A stretch of DNA of 64,000 nucleotides from Pseudalgibacter ostreae (lineage in GTDB: Bacteria; Bacteroidota; Bacteroidia; Flavobacteriales; Flavobacteriaceae). Positions 56,301-63,485 of the stretch are shown in pieces. How positions within the stretch are numbered: position 1 is the stretch's first letter; each line of letters starts with the position of its first letter. The notes under the pieces are model-generated. The model did no database searches. It had not been told where the DNA came from and worked only from the letters and a program-made list of their open reading frames with translations. The position numbers and the translations under genes are program-made. The DNA is taken from contig NZ_JBHMFC010000081.1 of assembly GCF_042427585.1 (NCBI RefSeq), positions 1-64,000 on the forward strand, read 5' to 3'.

Positions 56301-56691
56301 TGTATATTTGAAGCCGAAGGAAATATTGGTTTGTTTAGACAGTGAAGTTCCTAAAAAAGACATTCAAAAAACACAAATGGTTGCTGAAATTTTAAAGGTT
56401 CCCATTTCTTTTTATGCGCTTGAAGCCATTCCGGCCATGCCCAGTTGTCGTGTTATAGAAAACTGGATAGAGATTGAGCAGCGCATAAACCATCACACTG
56501 TAATCCGGGCTTTAAACTATGATAGAATTGATATATCATTATTAACATTATGTCGCGAAAAGGATGTTCATGTTTATGGTGAAAAACCAAGTAATTATGG
56601 CCGATACGAATTGCTTAATTATTTAACAGAACAAAACCGCTCCATTAATTACCACCGCTATGGAAATTTAATGGGTGTGGAGCCCGTATAG
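53317..56691 (+). CDS. putA: Bifunctional proline dehydrogenase / glutamate-semialdehyde dehydrogenase
   Basis: Oxidises proline to glutamate in two steps. The 1124-residue protein has an N-terminal FAD-dependent PRODH barrel (about 70-470, with RLVKGANLEMEK and GIASHNIFDLAF) and a C-terminal aldehyde dehydrogenase domain (about 520-990). In the latter, ETGGKNATIV (about 732-741) holds the general base region and GNTGQKCSATSLL (about 764-776) the catalytic cysteine. The DNA-binding ribbon-helix-helix domain of enterobacterial PutA is absent, so it is not a self-repressor. The far C-terminus of about 130 residues is a separate conserved tail. RocD at 20647 makes the same semialdehyde from ornithine. 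Confidence 0.93.
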   Translation: MAKRITEKQQQDILDLAETLQQPRENAKPTLFSKRIGPIIENPEAKTFLIRMMDTAFRSSNYIRISKYMDRLLKANKASFVIFNRFEKALINIYRYVGNKVPFISIPLMLGQIKSVTKPILFFVNDSKFKTHVLNRKKEGVVLNVNLIGESLVGEEEAAVRIENYCLLLNQKEVDYISVKASTISSQLKPMAFNKTVDDLVEKLSVLYQEVIDIEKRTGRTKFVNLDMEEYRDLEITLSTFMKTLDLPQFKHLRMGIVLQAYLPDSYQAMERLQTWAKKRVQNGGSPIKVRLVKGANLEMEKTEASLEDWPLATYATKLDTDANFKKMLLEMLTKNSAPALNVGIASHNIFDLAFGLHLVKAHQIERFVDFEMLEGMANETVYELLKQQVHLLLYTPIVKKENYNNAIAYLVRRLDEGTQPGNFLKEGFELKKGSEKWNMLKQQFLDSLARMESVRETQNRLQDRANETPVAQTKFSNVPNTDWILSANRAWISKMKSNWQNPLNILGDTIPVVGVLPKKEREKTSIEAWNGTHPWTYELADSEDYQQVIEATSEWYGFSVNERAELLRAAAVEIEKNRADLIGVAVVELGKTVAEVDVEVSEAIDFANYYAQTAIDLYYTEGIESTSSGINLVLSPWNFPIAIPIGGVLASLAAGKRVILKPSQNAAACSYLVAKALWTAGIPKSAFAFLPAKEDTLDAFLIDDTIFDAVILTGGTATAKFLLERTPKLKLFAETGGKNATIVTALSDREQAIKNVVQSAFGNTGQKCSATSLLILDEEVFNDNHFKYLLKDATESRPYGNPWDFETEIGPLAVKINEKLQHVLDHTPDSQWLLKPKVNGGFFLSPGIKWGITPADYEYKHELFGPILCVMKAKNLKHAVRLVNNLDYGLTSGIESLDTHEVDYWLNNVRAGNLYANRSTTGAIVQRQPFGGMKASCFGFGMKAGGPNYVAQFLNRSEKVLFSKVVKSSYQNAYDKHFSKAIDYAKLRGQHNINVYLKPKEILVCLDSEVPKKDIQKTQMVAEILKVPISFYALEAIPAMPSCRVIENWIEIEQRINHHTVIRALNYDRIDISLLTLCREKDVHVYGEKPSNYGRYELLNYLTEQNRSINYHRYGNLMGVEPV

Positions 56692-56725
56692 TTTTTTAGC
56701 TGCTCTTTATTTTGTTATCACCTAT

Positions 56726-56772
56726 ATCGGTAAATTTACACTGGTTTTCACCAAGTAATTTACCGATTTTTG
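56726..56772. terminator. Terminator between convergent putA and uvrA
   Basis: 11-bp stem (56726-56736 with 56757-56767) with an inner tggt/acca hairpin and a T-run on the plus strand. Confidence 0.75.
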
Positions 56773-56793
56773 ATTGATAATGAGGAAGACGCT

Positions 56794-59580
56794 TTATAGC
56801 TTATCCTTTAAATATTTTCCGGTTTCTGAGGCGCTTACTTTAACAATAGCTTCTGGTGTGCCAGAGGCAACCAAATATCCTCCATTTTCTCCACCTTCTG
56901 GACCAAGATCCAGAATGAAATCGGCACATTTAATCAGTTCTAAATTGTGTTCTACTACAATGATAGAATGTCCTTTTGCTATAAGGGCATTAAAGGATTT
57001 TAATAATTTCTGAATATCATGAAAATGCAGACCTGTTGTGGGTTCGTCGAAAATAAAAAGGGCTTTTTCTTTAGTGTTTCCTTTGCCTAAAAAAGTTGCT
57101 AACTTAATCCGTTGGGCCTCGCCTCCCGAAAGGGTAGAAGAGCTTTGTCCTAAAGTTACATAGCCAAGACCAACATCCTTTAAGGGTTGTAGTTTGTCTT
57201 TTATTTTAGTTTGGTTGTGTGTGTCGAAAAAAGCAACAGCATCATCAATGGTCATGTTTAATATATCATCGATATTTTTAGTCTCAAAAACCACCTCAAG
57301 AACTTCTTTTTTAAAACGTTTGCCTTTACAGGTTTCGCACTCTAAATGTACGTCTGCCATAAATTGCATTTCAATGGTTACTTCACCTTCCCCTTTGCAA
57401 GTCTCACAGCGTCCGCCATCTACATTAAAAGAAAAGTGTTTGGGCTGGTAGTTTCTTATATGGCTCAGTTTTTGTTTGGCAAACAGCGCCCGTATGTCGT
57501 CGTAAGCTTTTATGTAGGTTACAGGATTGGAACGGGAAGAGCGTCCAATTGGGTTTTGATCTACAAATTCAATCTGTTTGATGTTACTAAAATCGCCTTC
57601 TAATTTAGTAAACTGGCCCGGTTTGTCACTAAAATCAGTTAATTTTTTTTGTAGAGCTGGGTATAATATTTTTTTCACTAAGGTACTTTTTCCACTACCT
57701 GAAACACCTGTTATCACAGTTAGTACACCAAGCGGGAAATGCACATCGATATTTTTTAAATTATTTTCCCTAGCACCAATAATAGCTACATGGTATTTTG
57801 ATGTTCTACGGGTTTTAGGAACTTCAATTTTTAGCGTTTCATTTAAATATTTTGCGGTTAAGGAGTTTGAAGCCAAGATATCGGCATAAGTGCCGTGAGC
57901 TACTACATGACCACCAAATGTTCCCGCTTCTGGACCAATATCAATAATACTATCGGCAGCTTTCATAATGTCTTCATCATGCTCAACCGCAATAACTGTA
58001 TTTCCTAAATCGCGCAAGGCTTTTAAAACCACTATCAGTCGCTCGGTATCTTTAGGGTGTAAACCGATACTGGGTTCATCTAAAATATACATAGAACCCA
58101 CCAAACTGCTCCCTAAAGATGTAGCGAGGTTGATGCGCTGGCTTTCTCCTCCAGATAAGCTGTTCGATTTTCGATTTAAAGTGAGATAATCTAAGCCAAC
58201 ATTGGCTAAAAACAAGAGTCGATTGTTTATTTCTTTTAATAATCGATCGGCAATTTTTGTATCGTACTCATTCAGCTCCAAGCGCTTAAAAAAGAGCGCT
58301 AATTTATTTAAGGGCATTTCAACCAAATCGGTTATGGTTACATTCGCAATTTTAACATAGTTAGCTTCAACACGAAGTCGTTTTCCGTTACAGGTTTTAC
58401 ATTTTGTTTTCCCTCTATAACGAGAGAGCATAACTCTGTTTTGGATTTTATAAGCTTTGGATTCTAGTTCTGAAAAAAACGAATTTAAGCCTTCAAAGTG
58501 CGCATTACCCGTCCAGATAAGCTGTTTTTGTACATCTGTTAGTTGAAAAAAGGGTTTATGAACGGGAAAATCAAATTTATGGGCATTATTTACCAATTGA
58601 TCACGATACCAGCTCATACTTTCGCCACGCCATGGAAAAATTGCATTTTCATATACAGAAAGCGCTGTGTTTGGGAAAACCAAATCATCATCTATACCTA
58701 CAATATCGCCGTAACCCTCACAAGCAGGACAGGCCCCGTAAGGATTATTAAAGCTAAACAAATGCACATTGGGCTCTAAAAAGGTTAACCCATCCGCTTC
58801 AAATTTATTGCTAAACTGGCGGATATGGCCTTCTTTTAGGGGCTCGACAAGGCATTCCCCTTTGCCTTCAAAAAAAGCAATTTGAACGGCATCGGCCAAA
58901 CGGTTATGAAAATCTTCTTCGTCTTTCATAATAATTCGGTCCACTACCAAAAACACAGGGCTTTTGGAATGTTCAACATTATCCAAGTCATCAATTCTCT
59001 TTACGGTATCGTTTATTTTTACTCTAGCATAACCTTGTTTTTGAAGGGCTTGCAATTTGTCTTGAAGTTGGCGTCCTTCTTCTAAATAAATAGGAGCGAG
59101 TAAGAGTAATTTTTCTCCTGTAGGAAATGTTTTTAAATAATTAATAACATCAGAAACCGTATCTTTTTTTACTTCAACGCCAGAAACAGGGGAGTATGTT
59201 TTACCGATTCTGGCAAATAATAATTTAAGATAATCGTATATTTCTGTAGTGGTGCCCACGGTAGAGCGTGGATTTGTGGAGTTTACTTTTTGCTCAATAG
59301 CAATTGCCGGTGCAATTCCTTTGATATAATCCACTTTGGGCTTATTCAATCTGCCTAAAAATTGACGTGCATAACTGGAAAGGCTTTCTACATAACGCCT
59401 TTGCCCTTCAGCATATAGGGTATCAAAAGCTAAACTTGACTTTCCTGAACCCGATAAACCTGTGATAACAACCAATTTATTTCTTGGTATTACCACATCT
59501 ATATTTTTTAAATTGTGCAATTTCGCACCTTTAATGATGATATTTTGCTTCGGATTTACTTCTGAAATATTAGTGCTCAT
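56794..59580 (-). CDS. uvrA: Excinuclease ABC subunit A
   Basis: Damage-recognition ATPase of nucleotide excision repair. The 928-residue protein has two ABC modules: Walker A GLSGSGKSSLAFDTLYAEG near 38-56 and GVSGSGKSTLV near 628-638, with LSGGE signatures, and zinc-binding CXXC pairs in CPACEGYGDIVG, CKTCNGKRL, CETCKGEGEVTIEMQF and CETCKGKRF. Full length. Divergent from the sigma factor gene. Confidence 0.97.
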   Translation of the reverse strand: MSTNISEVNPKQNIIIKGAKLHNLKNIDVVIPRNKLVVITGLSGSGKSSLAFDTLYAEGQRRYVESLSSYARQFLGRLNKPKVDYIKGIAPAIAIEQKVNSTNPRSTVGTTTEIYDYLKLLFARIGKTYSPVSGVEVKKDTVSDVINYLKTFPTGEKLLLLAPIYLEEGRQLQDKLQALQKQGYARVKINDTVKRIDDLDNVEHSKSPVFLVVDRIIMKDEEDFHNRLADAVQIAFFEGKGECLVEPLKEGHIRQFSNKFEADGLTFLEPNVHLFSFNNPYGACPACEGYGDIVGIDDDLVFPNTALSVYENAIFPWRGESMSWYRDQLVNNAHKFDFPVHKPFFQLTDVQKQLIWTGNAHFEGLNSFFSELESKAYKIQNRVMLSRYRGKTKCKTCNGKRLRVEANYVKIANVTITDLVEMPLNKLALFFKRLELNEYDTKIADRLLKEINNRLLFLANVGLDYLTLNRKSNSLSGGESQRINLATSLGSSLVGSMYILDEPSIGLHPKDTERLIVVLKALRDLGNTVIAVEHDEDIMKAADSIIDIGPEAGTFGGHVVAHGTYADILASNSLTAKYLNETLKIEVPKTRRTSKYHVAIIGARENNLKNIDVHFPLGVLTVITGVSGSGKSTLVKKILYPALQKKLTDFSDKPGQFTKLEGDFSNIKQIEFVDQNPIGRSSRSNPVTYIKAYDDIRALFAKQKLSHIRNYQPKHFSFNVDGGRCETCKGEGEVTIEMQFMADVHLECETCKGKRFKKEVLEVVFETKNIDDILNMTIDDAVAFFDTHNQTKIKDKLQPLKDVGLGYVTLGQSSSTLSGGEAQRIKLATFLGKGNTKEKALFIFDEPTTGLHFHDIQKLLKSFNALIAKGHSIIVVEHNLELIKCADFILDLGPEGGENGGYLVASGTPEAIVKVSASETGKYLKDKL

Positions 59581-59679
59581 GGGGTTTATAAGAAAAATTA
59601 TTGCAAAGGTAGCATAAGTATTTTAACTGTTATAAAATTAAGGCTTTCAACTTAGTTTTTTAAAAAGTTGAAAAATATG

Positions 59680-59711
59680 TTGTGAATTAGAAACGATTCT
59701 TGTTATATTTG
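59680..59711 (+). promoter_or_regulatory. Promoter of the ECF sigma factor gene
   Basis: TTG at 59680-59682, a 21-nt spacer and TATATTTG at 59704-59711: a full match to the -33/-7 consensus used by the primary sigma factor in Flavobacteria. Confidence 0.7.
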
Positions 59712-59802
59712 ATTTCACTAAAACAAATTCAGCCTATAGTAAAACATTACTTTTCAAACTATTAACACCAAGCAAAGGCACTATTTCTTTGCGCTAAAAG
59801 TA

Positions 59803-60396
59803 ATGACTATGCAAGAAAACGAACTTATTTCAGACGCAGCTCTAGTAAGCTCATATATTAAAGGAAACGAAAGCGCTTTGGAGGCTCTCATTGTAAGGCA
59901 CAAACAAAAAATCTATAATTTTATTTATTCTAAAGTATATGATCGTGATGTTACGGAAGACATTTTCCAAGATACCTTTATAAAGGTTATTAGAACATTA
60001 AAACGAGGCGCTTATAATGAAGAAGGCAAGTTTCTACCATGGGTGATGCGTATTGCGCATAATTTGGTAATTGATTTCTTTAGAAAAAATAACCGCATGC
60101 CCAAATTTGATAACTCTGGTGAATTTAATATTTTTTCTGTACTCGGCGACCCAGCATTAAATGCAGAAAAAAGAATGATTAAAGAGCAAGTTGATTACGA
60201 TGTTAGGCGCTTAGTGGACGAACTTCCCTTAGACCAAAAAGAAGTTTTATTGATGCGTATTTACGAGGATATGAGTTTTAGGGAAATATCAGACAAAACA
60301 GGGGTTAGCATTAATACCGCCCTGGGCCGTATGCGCTATGCCTTAATTAATTTAAGAAAGATTATAGAAAAACATAATATCGTTTTAACCCATTGA
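59803..60396 (+). CDS. ECF-type RNA polymerase sigma factor
   Basis: A 197-residue sigma-70 family protein. Region 2 (about 28-98) includes DRDVTEDIFQDTFIKVIR and FLPWVMRIAHNLVIDFFR; region 4 (about 135-190) includes LPLDQKEVLLMRIYEDMSFREISDKTGVSINTALGR-type helix-turn-helix residues. No anti-sigma gene is adjacent; instead a 48-residue ORF follows at 60474. It may be one of the conserved ECF factors found across Flavobacteria. The second in-frame ATG at 59809 is an alternative start. Confidence 0.93.
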   Translation: MTMQENELISDAALVSSYIKGNESALEALIVRHKQKIYNFIYSKVYDRDVTEDIFQDTFIKVIRTLKRGAYNEEGKFLPWVMRIAHNLVIDFFRKNNRMPKFDNSGEFNIFSVLGDPALNAEKRMIKEQVDYDVRRLVDELPLDQKEVLLMRIYEDMSFREISDKTGVSINTALGRMRYALINLRKIIEKHNIVLTH

Positions 60397-60473
60397 TGCT
60401 ATTTTTTTAGTGTTTTTTGCAATAAAGGTAATTTTGCTGCGTTATTGAGACTATAAATCTTAAATACAGTAAC

Positions 60474-60620
60474 ATGGCAAAAATTTACTCTGAGAATTCT
60501 TTAAAAAAAATGACAGCATTAGAGCCTAAGGATGAAACCGTTCAATTTCTTCTAAATTACTCTAAGGCTCTAAGTGTTATAGACTGTAGTACATTTAAGT
60601 TTGAAACACTTTTAAATTAG
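60474..60620 (+). CDS. 48-residue conserved-looking small protein after the sigma gene
   Basis: ATG at 60474, stop at 60620. The peptide starts MAKIYSENSLKKMTALEPKD and ends FKFETLLN. From memory, near-identical short ORFs follow this sigma factor in other Flavobacteriaceae. A -7-like TAATTTTG lies at 60429-60436, and a terminator follows 6 nt after the stop, so it is a complete transcription unit or the second gene of the sigma operon. No Pfam-like domain recognised; a small sigma regulator is one guess. Confidence 0.75.
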   Translation: MAKIYSENSLKKMTALEPKDETVQFLLNYSKALSVIDCSTFKFETLLN

Positions 60621-60626
60621 TTTTAA

Positions 60627-60660
60627 AAAATCCTGATGCGCTTGTATCAGGATTTTTTTG
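60627..60660. terminator. Bidirectional terminator between the 48-residue ORF and nth
   Basis: 11-bp stem (60627-60637 with 60646-60656), 8-nt loop, A-run and T-run on either side. Confidence 0.88.
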
Positions 60661-61306
60661 CTTTATAATAGGCATTCAAAACCGATTTTCTGCCAATGGT
60701 CTTGGTAATGATGTCTTTTTCTAAATCCCACCCTCGGGCAGGCGAGTATTGTCTGCCATACCAAATAATTTGTAAATGCAATTCATTCCAAAGTTCTTTT
60801 GGAAACAAGCGTTTAGCGTCTTTCTCTGTTTGCACCACATTTTTACCATTGCTTAAGTTCCATCGGTACATCAACCTATGAATGTGGGTGTCTACAGGGA
60901 AAGCTGGCACACCAAAAGCTTGAGACATTACCACGCTTGCCGTTTTGTGGCCAACAGCGGGTAATTCCTCTAAAGCTTCAAAACTTTGGGGCACCTTGCC
61001 ATCATGTTTATCAATTAAAATATGCGACAATCCGTGGATGCCCTTACTTTTCATTGGCGACAAGCCAACAGGTCTAATAATGTCGCGTATGTCTTCAACA
61101 GAAAGCTTTATCATATCATAGGGATTGTCTGCAACTTCAAACAACAAAGGCGTTATTTGATTTACACGAACATCTGTAGATTGAGCAGAGAGGAGTACCG
61201 CTATTAAAAGCGTATAGGGATCTTTATGGTCTAGAGGAATTGGAATTTCTGGGTAAATCTTATATAAGGTATTAATTATAAAGTTTACACTTTCTTTTTT
61301 GGTCAT
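60647..61306 (-). CDS. nth: Endonuclease III without the iron-sulfur cluster cysteines
   Basis: DNA glycosylase/AP lyase for oxidised pyrimidines. The 219-residue protein has the helix-hairpin-helix LEELPAVGHKTASVV with catalytic K121 and the FPVDTHIHRL segment with D139, both matching the E. coli K120/D138 pair. The usual C-X6-C-X2-C-X5-C loop that holds a 4Fe-4S cluster is replaced by YSPARGWDLEKDIITKTIGR, and the whole protein has no cysteine. From memory, this cluster-free version is typical of Flavobacteriaceae. Confidence 0.93.
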   Translation of the reverse strand: MTKKESVNFIINTLYKIYPEIPIPLDHKDPYTLLIAVLLSAQSTDVRVNQITPLLFEVADNPYDMIKLSVEDIRDIIRPVGLSPMKSKGIHGLSHILIDKHDGKVPQSFEALEELPAVGHKTASVVMSQAFGVPAFPVDTHIHRLMYRWNLSNGKNVVQTEKDAKRLFPKELWNELHLQIIWYGRQYSPARGWDLEKDIITKTIGRKSVLNAYYKAKKS

Positions 61307-61339
61307 GGTATTGTATTTTAGCAGACAAAGTTATAAAAT

Positions 61340-61795
61340 ATGAACACATTAAAGGTAGGCGATCAAGCGCCAAATTTTGAAGCTCTTGATGAGGAAGGTC
61401 GTACTATTAAATTATCTGATTATAAAGGGAAAAAGCTTATCGTTTTTTTCTATCCAAAAGCCAGTACACCTACCTGCACCGTAGAGTCTTGTAATTTAAA
61501 CGACAACTACGAGCTATTGGAAGAAAAGGGCTATGCTATTTTGGGCGTTAGTGCAGATTCTCAAAAAAGACAATCTAATTTTAAAAACAAATACGGATTT
61601 CAATATCCATTATTGGCAGATGTTGAGAAAGAAGTTATTAGTGCCTTTGGAGTTTGGGGGCCTAAAAAATTTATGGGACGTACATTTGATGGGATTCATC
61701 GCACCACTTTCGTTATTAATGAGAAAGGTGTTATAGAAAAAGTTATCGATAAAGTAAAAGCTAAAAATCATACCGAACAGATTTTAGAAGACTAA
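61340..61795 (+). CDS. bcp: Thioredoxin-dependent thiol peroxidase (BCP type)
   Basis: Atypical 2-Cys peroxiredoxin of 151 residues. The peroxidatic C46 and resolving C51 are in TPTCTVESC, and the IKLSDYKGKKLIVFFYPKAS lead is typical of BCP/PrxQ. It is divergent from nth with only 33 nt between starts, so the two share a promoter region. It complements the 1-Cys enzyme at 15265. Confidence 0.95.
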   Translation: MNTLKVGDQAPNFEALDEEGRTIKLSDYKGKKLIVFFYPKASTPTCTVESCNLNDNYELLEEKGYAILGVSADSQKRQSNFKNKYGFQYPLLADVEKEVISAFGVWGPKKFMGRTFDGIHRTTFVINEKGVIEKVIDKVKAKNHTEQILED

Positions 61796-61836
61796 AAAAC
61801 TTGTCTTAATAGAGAGGGTGTCTGCTTTGATATTTT

Positions 61837-61884
61837 ACAGCCGGTATAAATTTTATAATTTAAAATAAAATTTATACCGGCTGT
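61837..61884. terminator. 19-bp perfect hairpin between convergent genes
   Basis: 61837-61855 pairs perfectly with 61866-61884 around a 10-nt loop. There is no strong T-run on the plus side, and the minus side shows none either. It probably ends both bcp and the 488-residue gene. Confidence 0.65.
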
Positions 61885-61923
61885 GCTTTAAATTATACTT
61901 TAGAAATCTGCTTTAAATAGATT

Positions 61924-63390
61924 TTAAGAATCTTTTCTTTTTCTTAAAAGCAAGGGTTTTCTGGAGTAGCCAAAAAGGCGATAATCTTTAATTAAATGTG
62001 CCGTGCTTTCTGGCACCATATCTTCCCAACCTTTTTTACCGTTGGAAATCATATCCAAGATCTCTCTGGAAAACACATTCATTATCTTTTCGTCGTAATC
62101 TTTAATGTCAATTACTTTTCCATTATATTTAAAGAATTTGTACAGTTCTTTCATGCGTGGGTGCACCTTCAGGTTTTCGCTCGTAATCAATTCTCCAGTA
62201 TCTAAATCTTTCATAGGGTAGAGATAGACCTTTAAATCTTTAAAGAACAGTTTGCCAAACGCCTCAAGAATACCACCGCTTAAATGACGGTAATATTTCT
62301 CGTCGAAAACATCCACCAAATTGCTAACTCCCATGGCTAAGCCTATTCTGGATTTTGTATAATTGGAAAAATACTCCACTACTTTATAATATTCTTGAAA
62401 GTTAGATATCATTACAGATTGCCCAAGCGAACATAACAAGTCTGCACGATCCATAAAATCCTGTTCATCAATTTTTCCTTCAGCCCTTAAGTTTGAAAGC
62501 GTAATTTCAAAAACGACCACCGTTTTATCTTTATCTACTTTATTTTCTTTGGTAAACATCTCATATGATTTCTCATACATAGCCATGTTAACCCTAGTTA
62601 CAGGTCTAAAACTTCCTCTAAGAGCCAGTATGTTTTTCTTATAAAATACTTTTGCGGGCAGTACATTTTTACCGTCTGGACCAAACATAACAGCATCGGT
62701 CATGCCATTTTTCACCAACTGTAAACTCATCAATCTATTGTCTACATTTTTAAAAACGGGGCCTGAAAAGTTTATGGTATCAATTTCCAATTGATCTTTA
62801 TCCAAATGATCATATAAATGACGTAGTAATCTTTTGGGCTCATTATACTTATAAAATGCACCATAAATCAAATTAATCCCTAACACCCCCAAAGTTTCCT
62901 GTTGTAAACGGGCATCCGTTTCTTTAAAGCGCACATGTAGGATAATTTCGTTATAATCTTGATGCGGATCTACTTGGTATTTAAGACCTACCCAGCCGTG
63001 CCCCTTAAATTGTTTGGCAAAATCGATAGTAGCCACAGTATTGGCATACGCGAAAAACAACTTATTGGGATTTTTTTCACGAGTAAGCCGAGTTTCCATA
63101 TGCTCCATTTCTTGGGTGAGCATTTTTCTTAACCGGGCTTCTGTTACATACCTACCATCTTCCTCTACGCCATAAATAGCATCGCTAAAGTTTTTATCGT
63201 AAGCAGACATCGCTTTGGCAATAGTGCCAGAGGCCCCACCAGCTCTAAAAAAATGACGGCAGGTTTCTTGCCCTGCGCCAATTTCTGCAAATGTTCCATA
63301 AATATTCTCGTTAAGGTTTATGCGAAGCGCCTTAGACTTTAAAGAGGGTATGTCGTCAAATTCTTTGTCACCTTTTATGGTAATCTCCAT
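61924..63390 (-). CDS. Conserved Bacteroidetes protein of unknown function (488 residues)
   Basis: A highly conserved-looking soluble protein: no signal peptide or membrane helix, and no outer-membrane barrel pattern. It opens with MEITIKGDKEFDDIPSLKSK and has dense conserved blocks such as YGTFAEIGAGQETCRHFFRA, FSDAIYGVEEDGRYVTEARL and GHGWVGLKYQVDPHQDYNE. From memory, homologues carry labels such as TonB-dependent receptor or nicotinate-nucleotide adenylyltransferase that the sequence does not support. Function is unknown; cytoplasmic enzyme is the best guess. Confidence 0.8.
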   Translation of the reverse strand: MEITIKGDKEFDDIPSLKSKALRINLNENIYGTFAEIGAGQETCRHFFRAGGASGTIAKAMSAYDKNFSDAIYGVEEDGRYVTEARLRKMLTQEMEHMETRLTREKNPNKLFFAYANTVATIDFAKQFKGHGWVGLKYQVDPHQDYNEIILHVRFKETDARLQQETLGVLGINLIYGAFYKYNEPKRLLRHLYDHLDKDQLEIDTINFSGPVFKNVDNRLMSLQLVKNGMTDAVMFGPDGKNVLPAKVFYKKNILALRGSFRPVTRVNMAMYEKSYEMFTKENKVDKDKTVVVFEITLSNLRAEGKIDEQDFMDRADLLCSLGQSVMISNFQEYYKVVEYFSNYTKSRIGLAMGVSNLVDVFDEKYYRHLSGGILEAFGKLFFKDLKVYLYPMKDLDTGELITSENLKVHPRMKELYKFFKYNGKVIDIKDYDEKIMNVFSREILDMISNGKKGWEDMVPESTAHLIKDYRLFGYSRKPLLLRKRKDS

Positions 63391-63485
63391 GTATTATAAG
63401 TTGTTTTCGTATCATGTAAAGGTATCAAATAAGCAAATGAAAGAAAAATTAATCTTATTTTTGTTTCCTTAATAGCATTAGCATT

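Noticed and set aside
61924..63390. TonB-dependent receptor or nicotinate-nucleotide adenylyltransferase identity for the 488-residue protein
   Set aside because: No signal peptide, plug domain or barrel strands, and no nucleotidyltransferase HxGH-type motif in the expected place.
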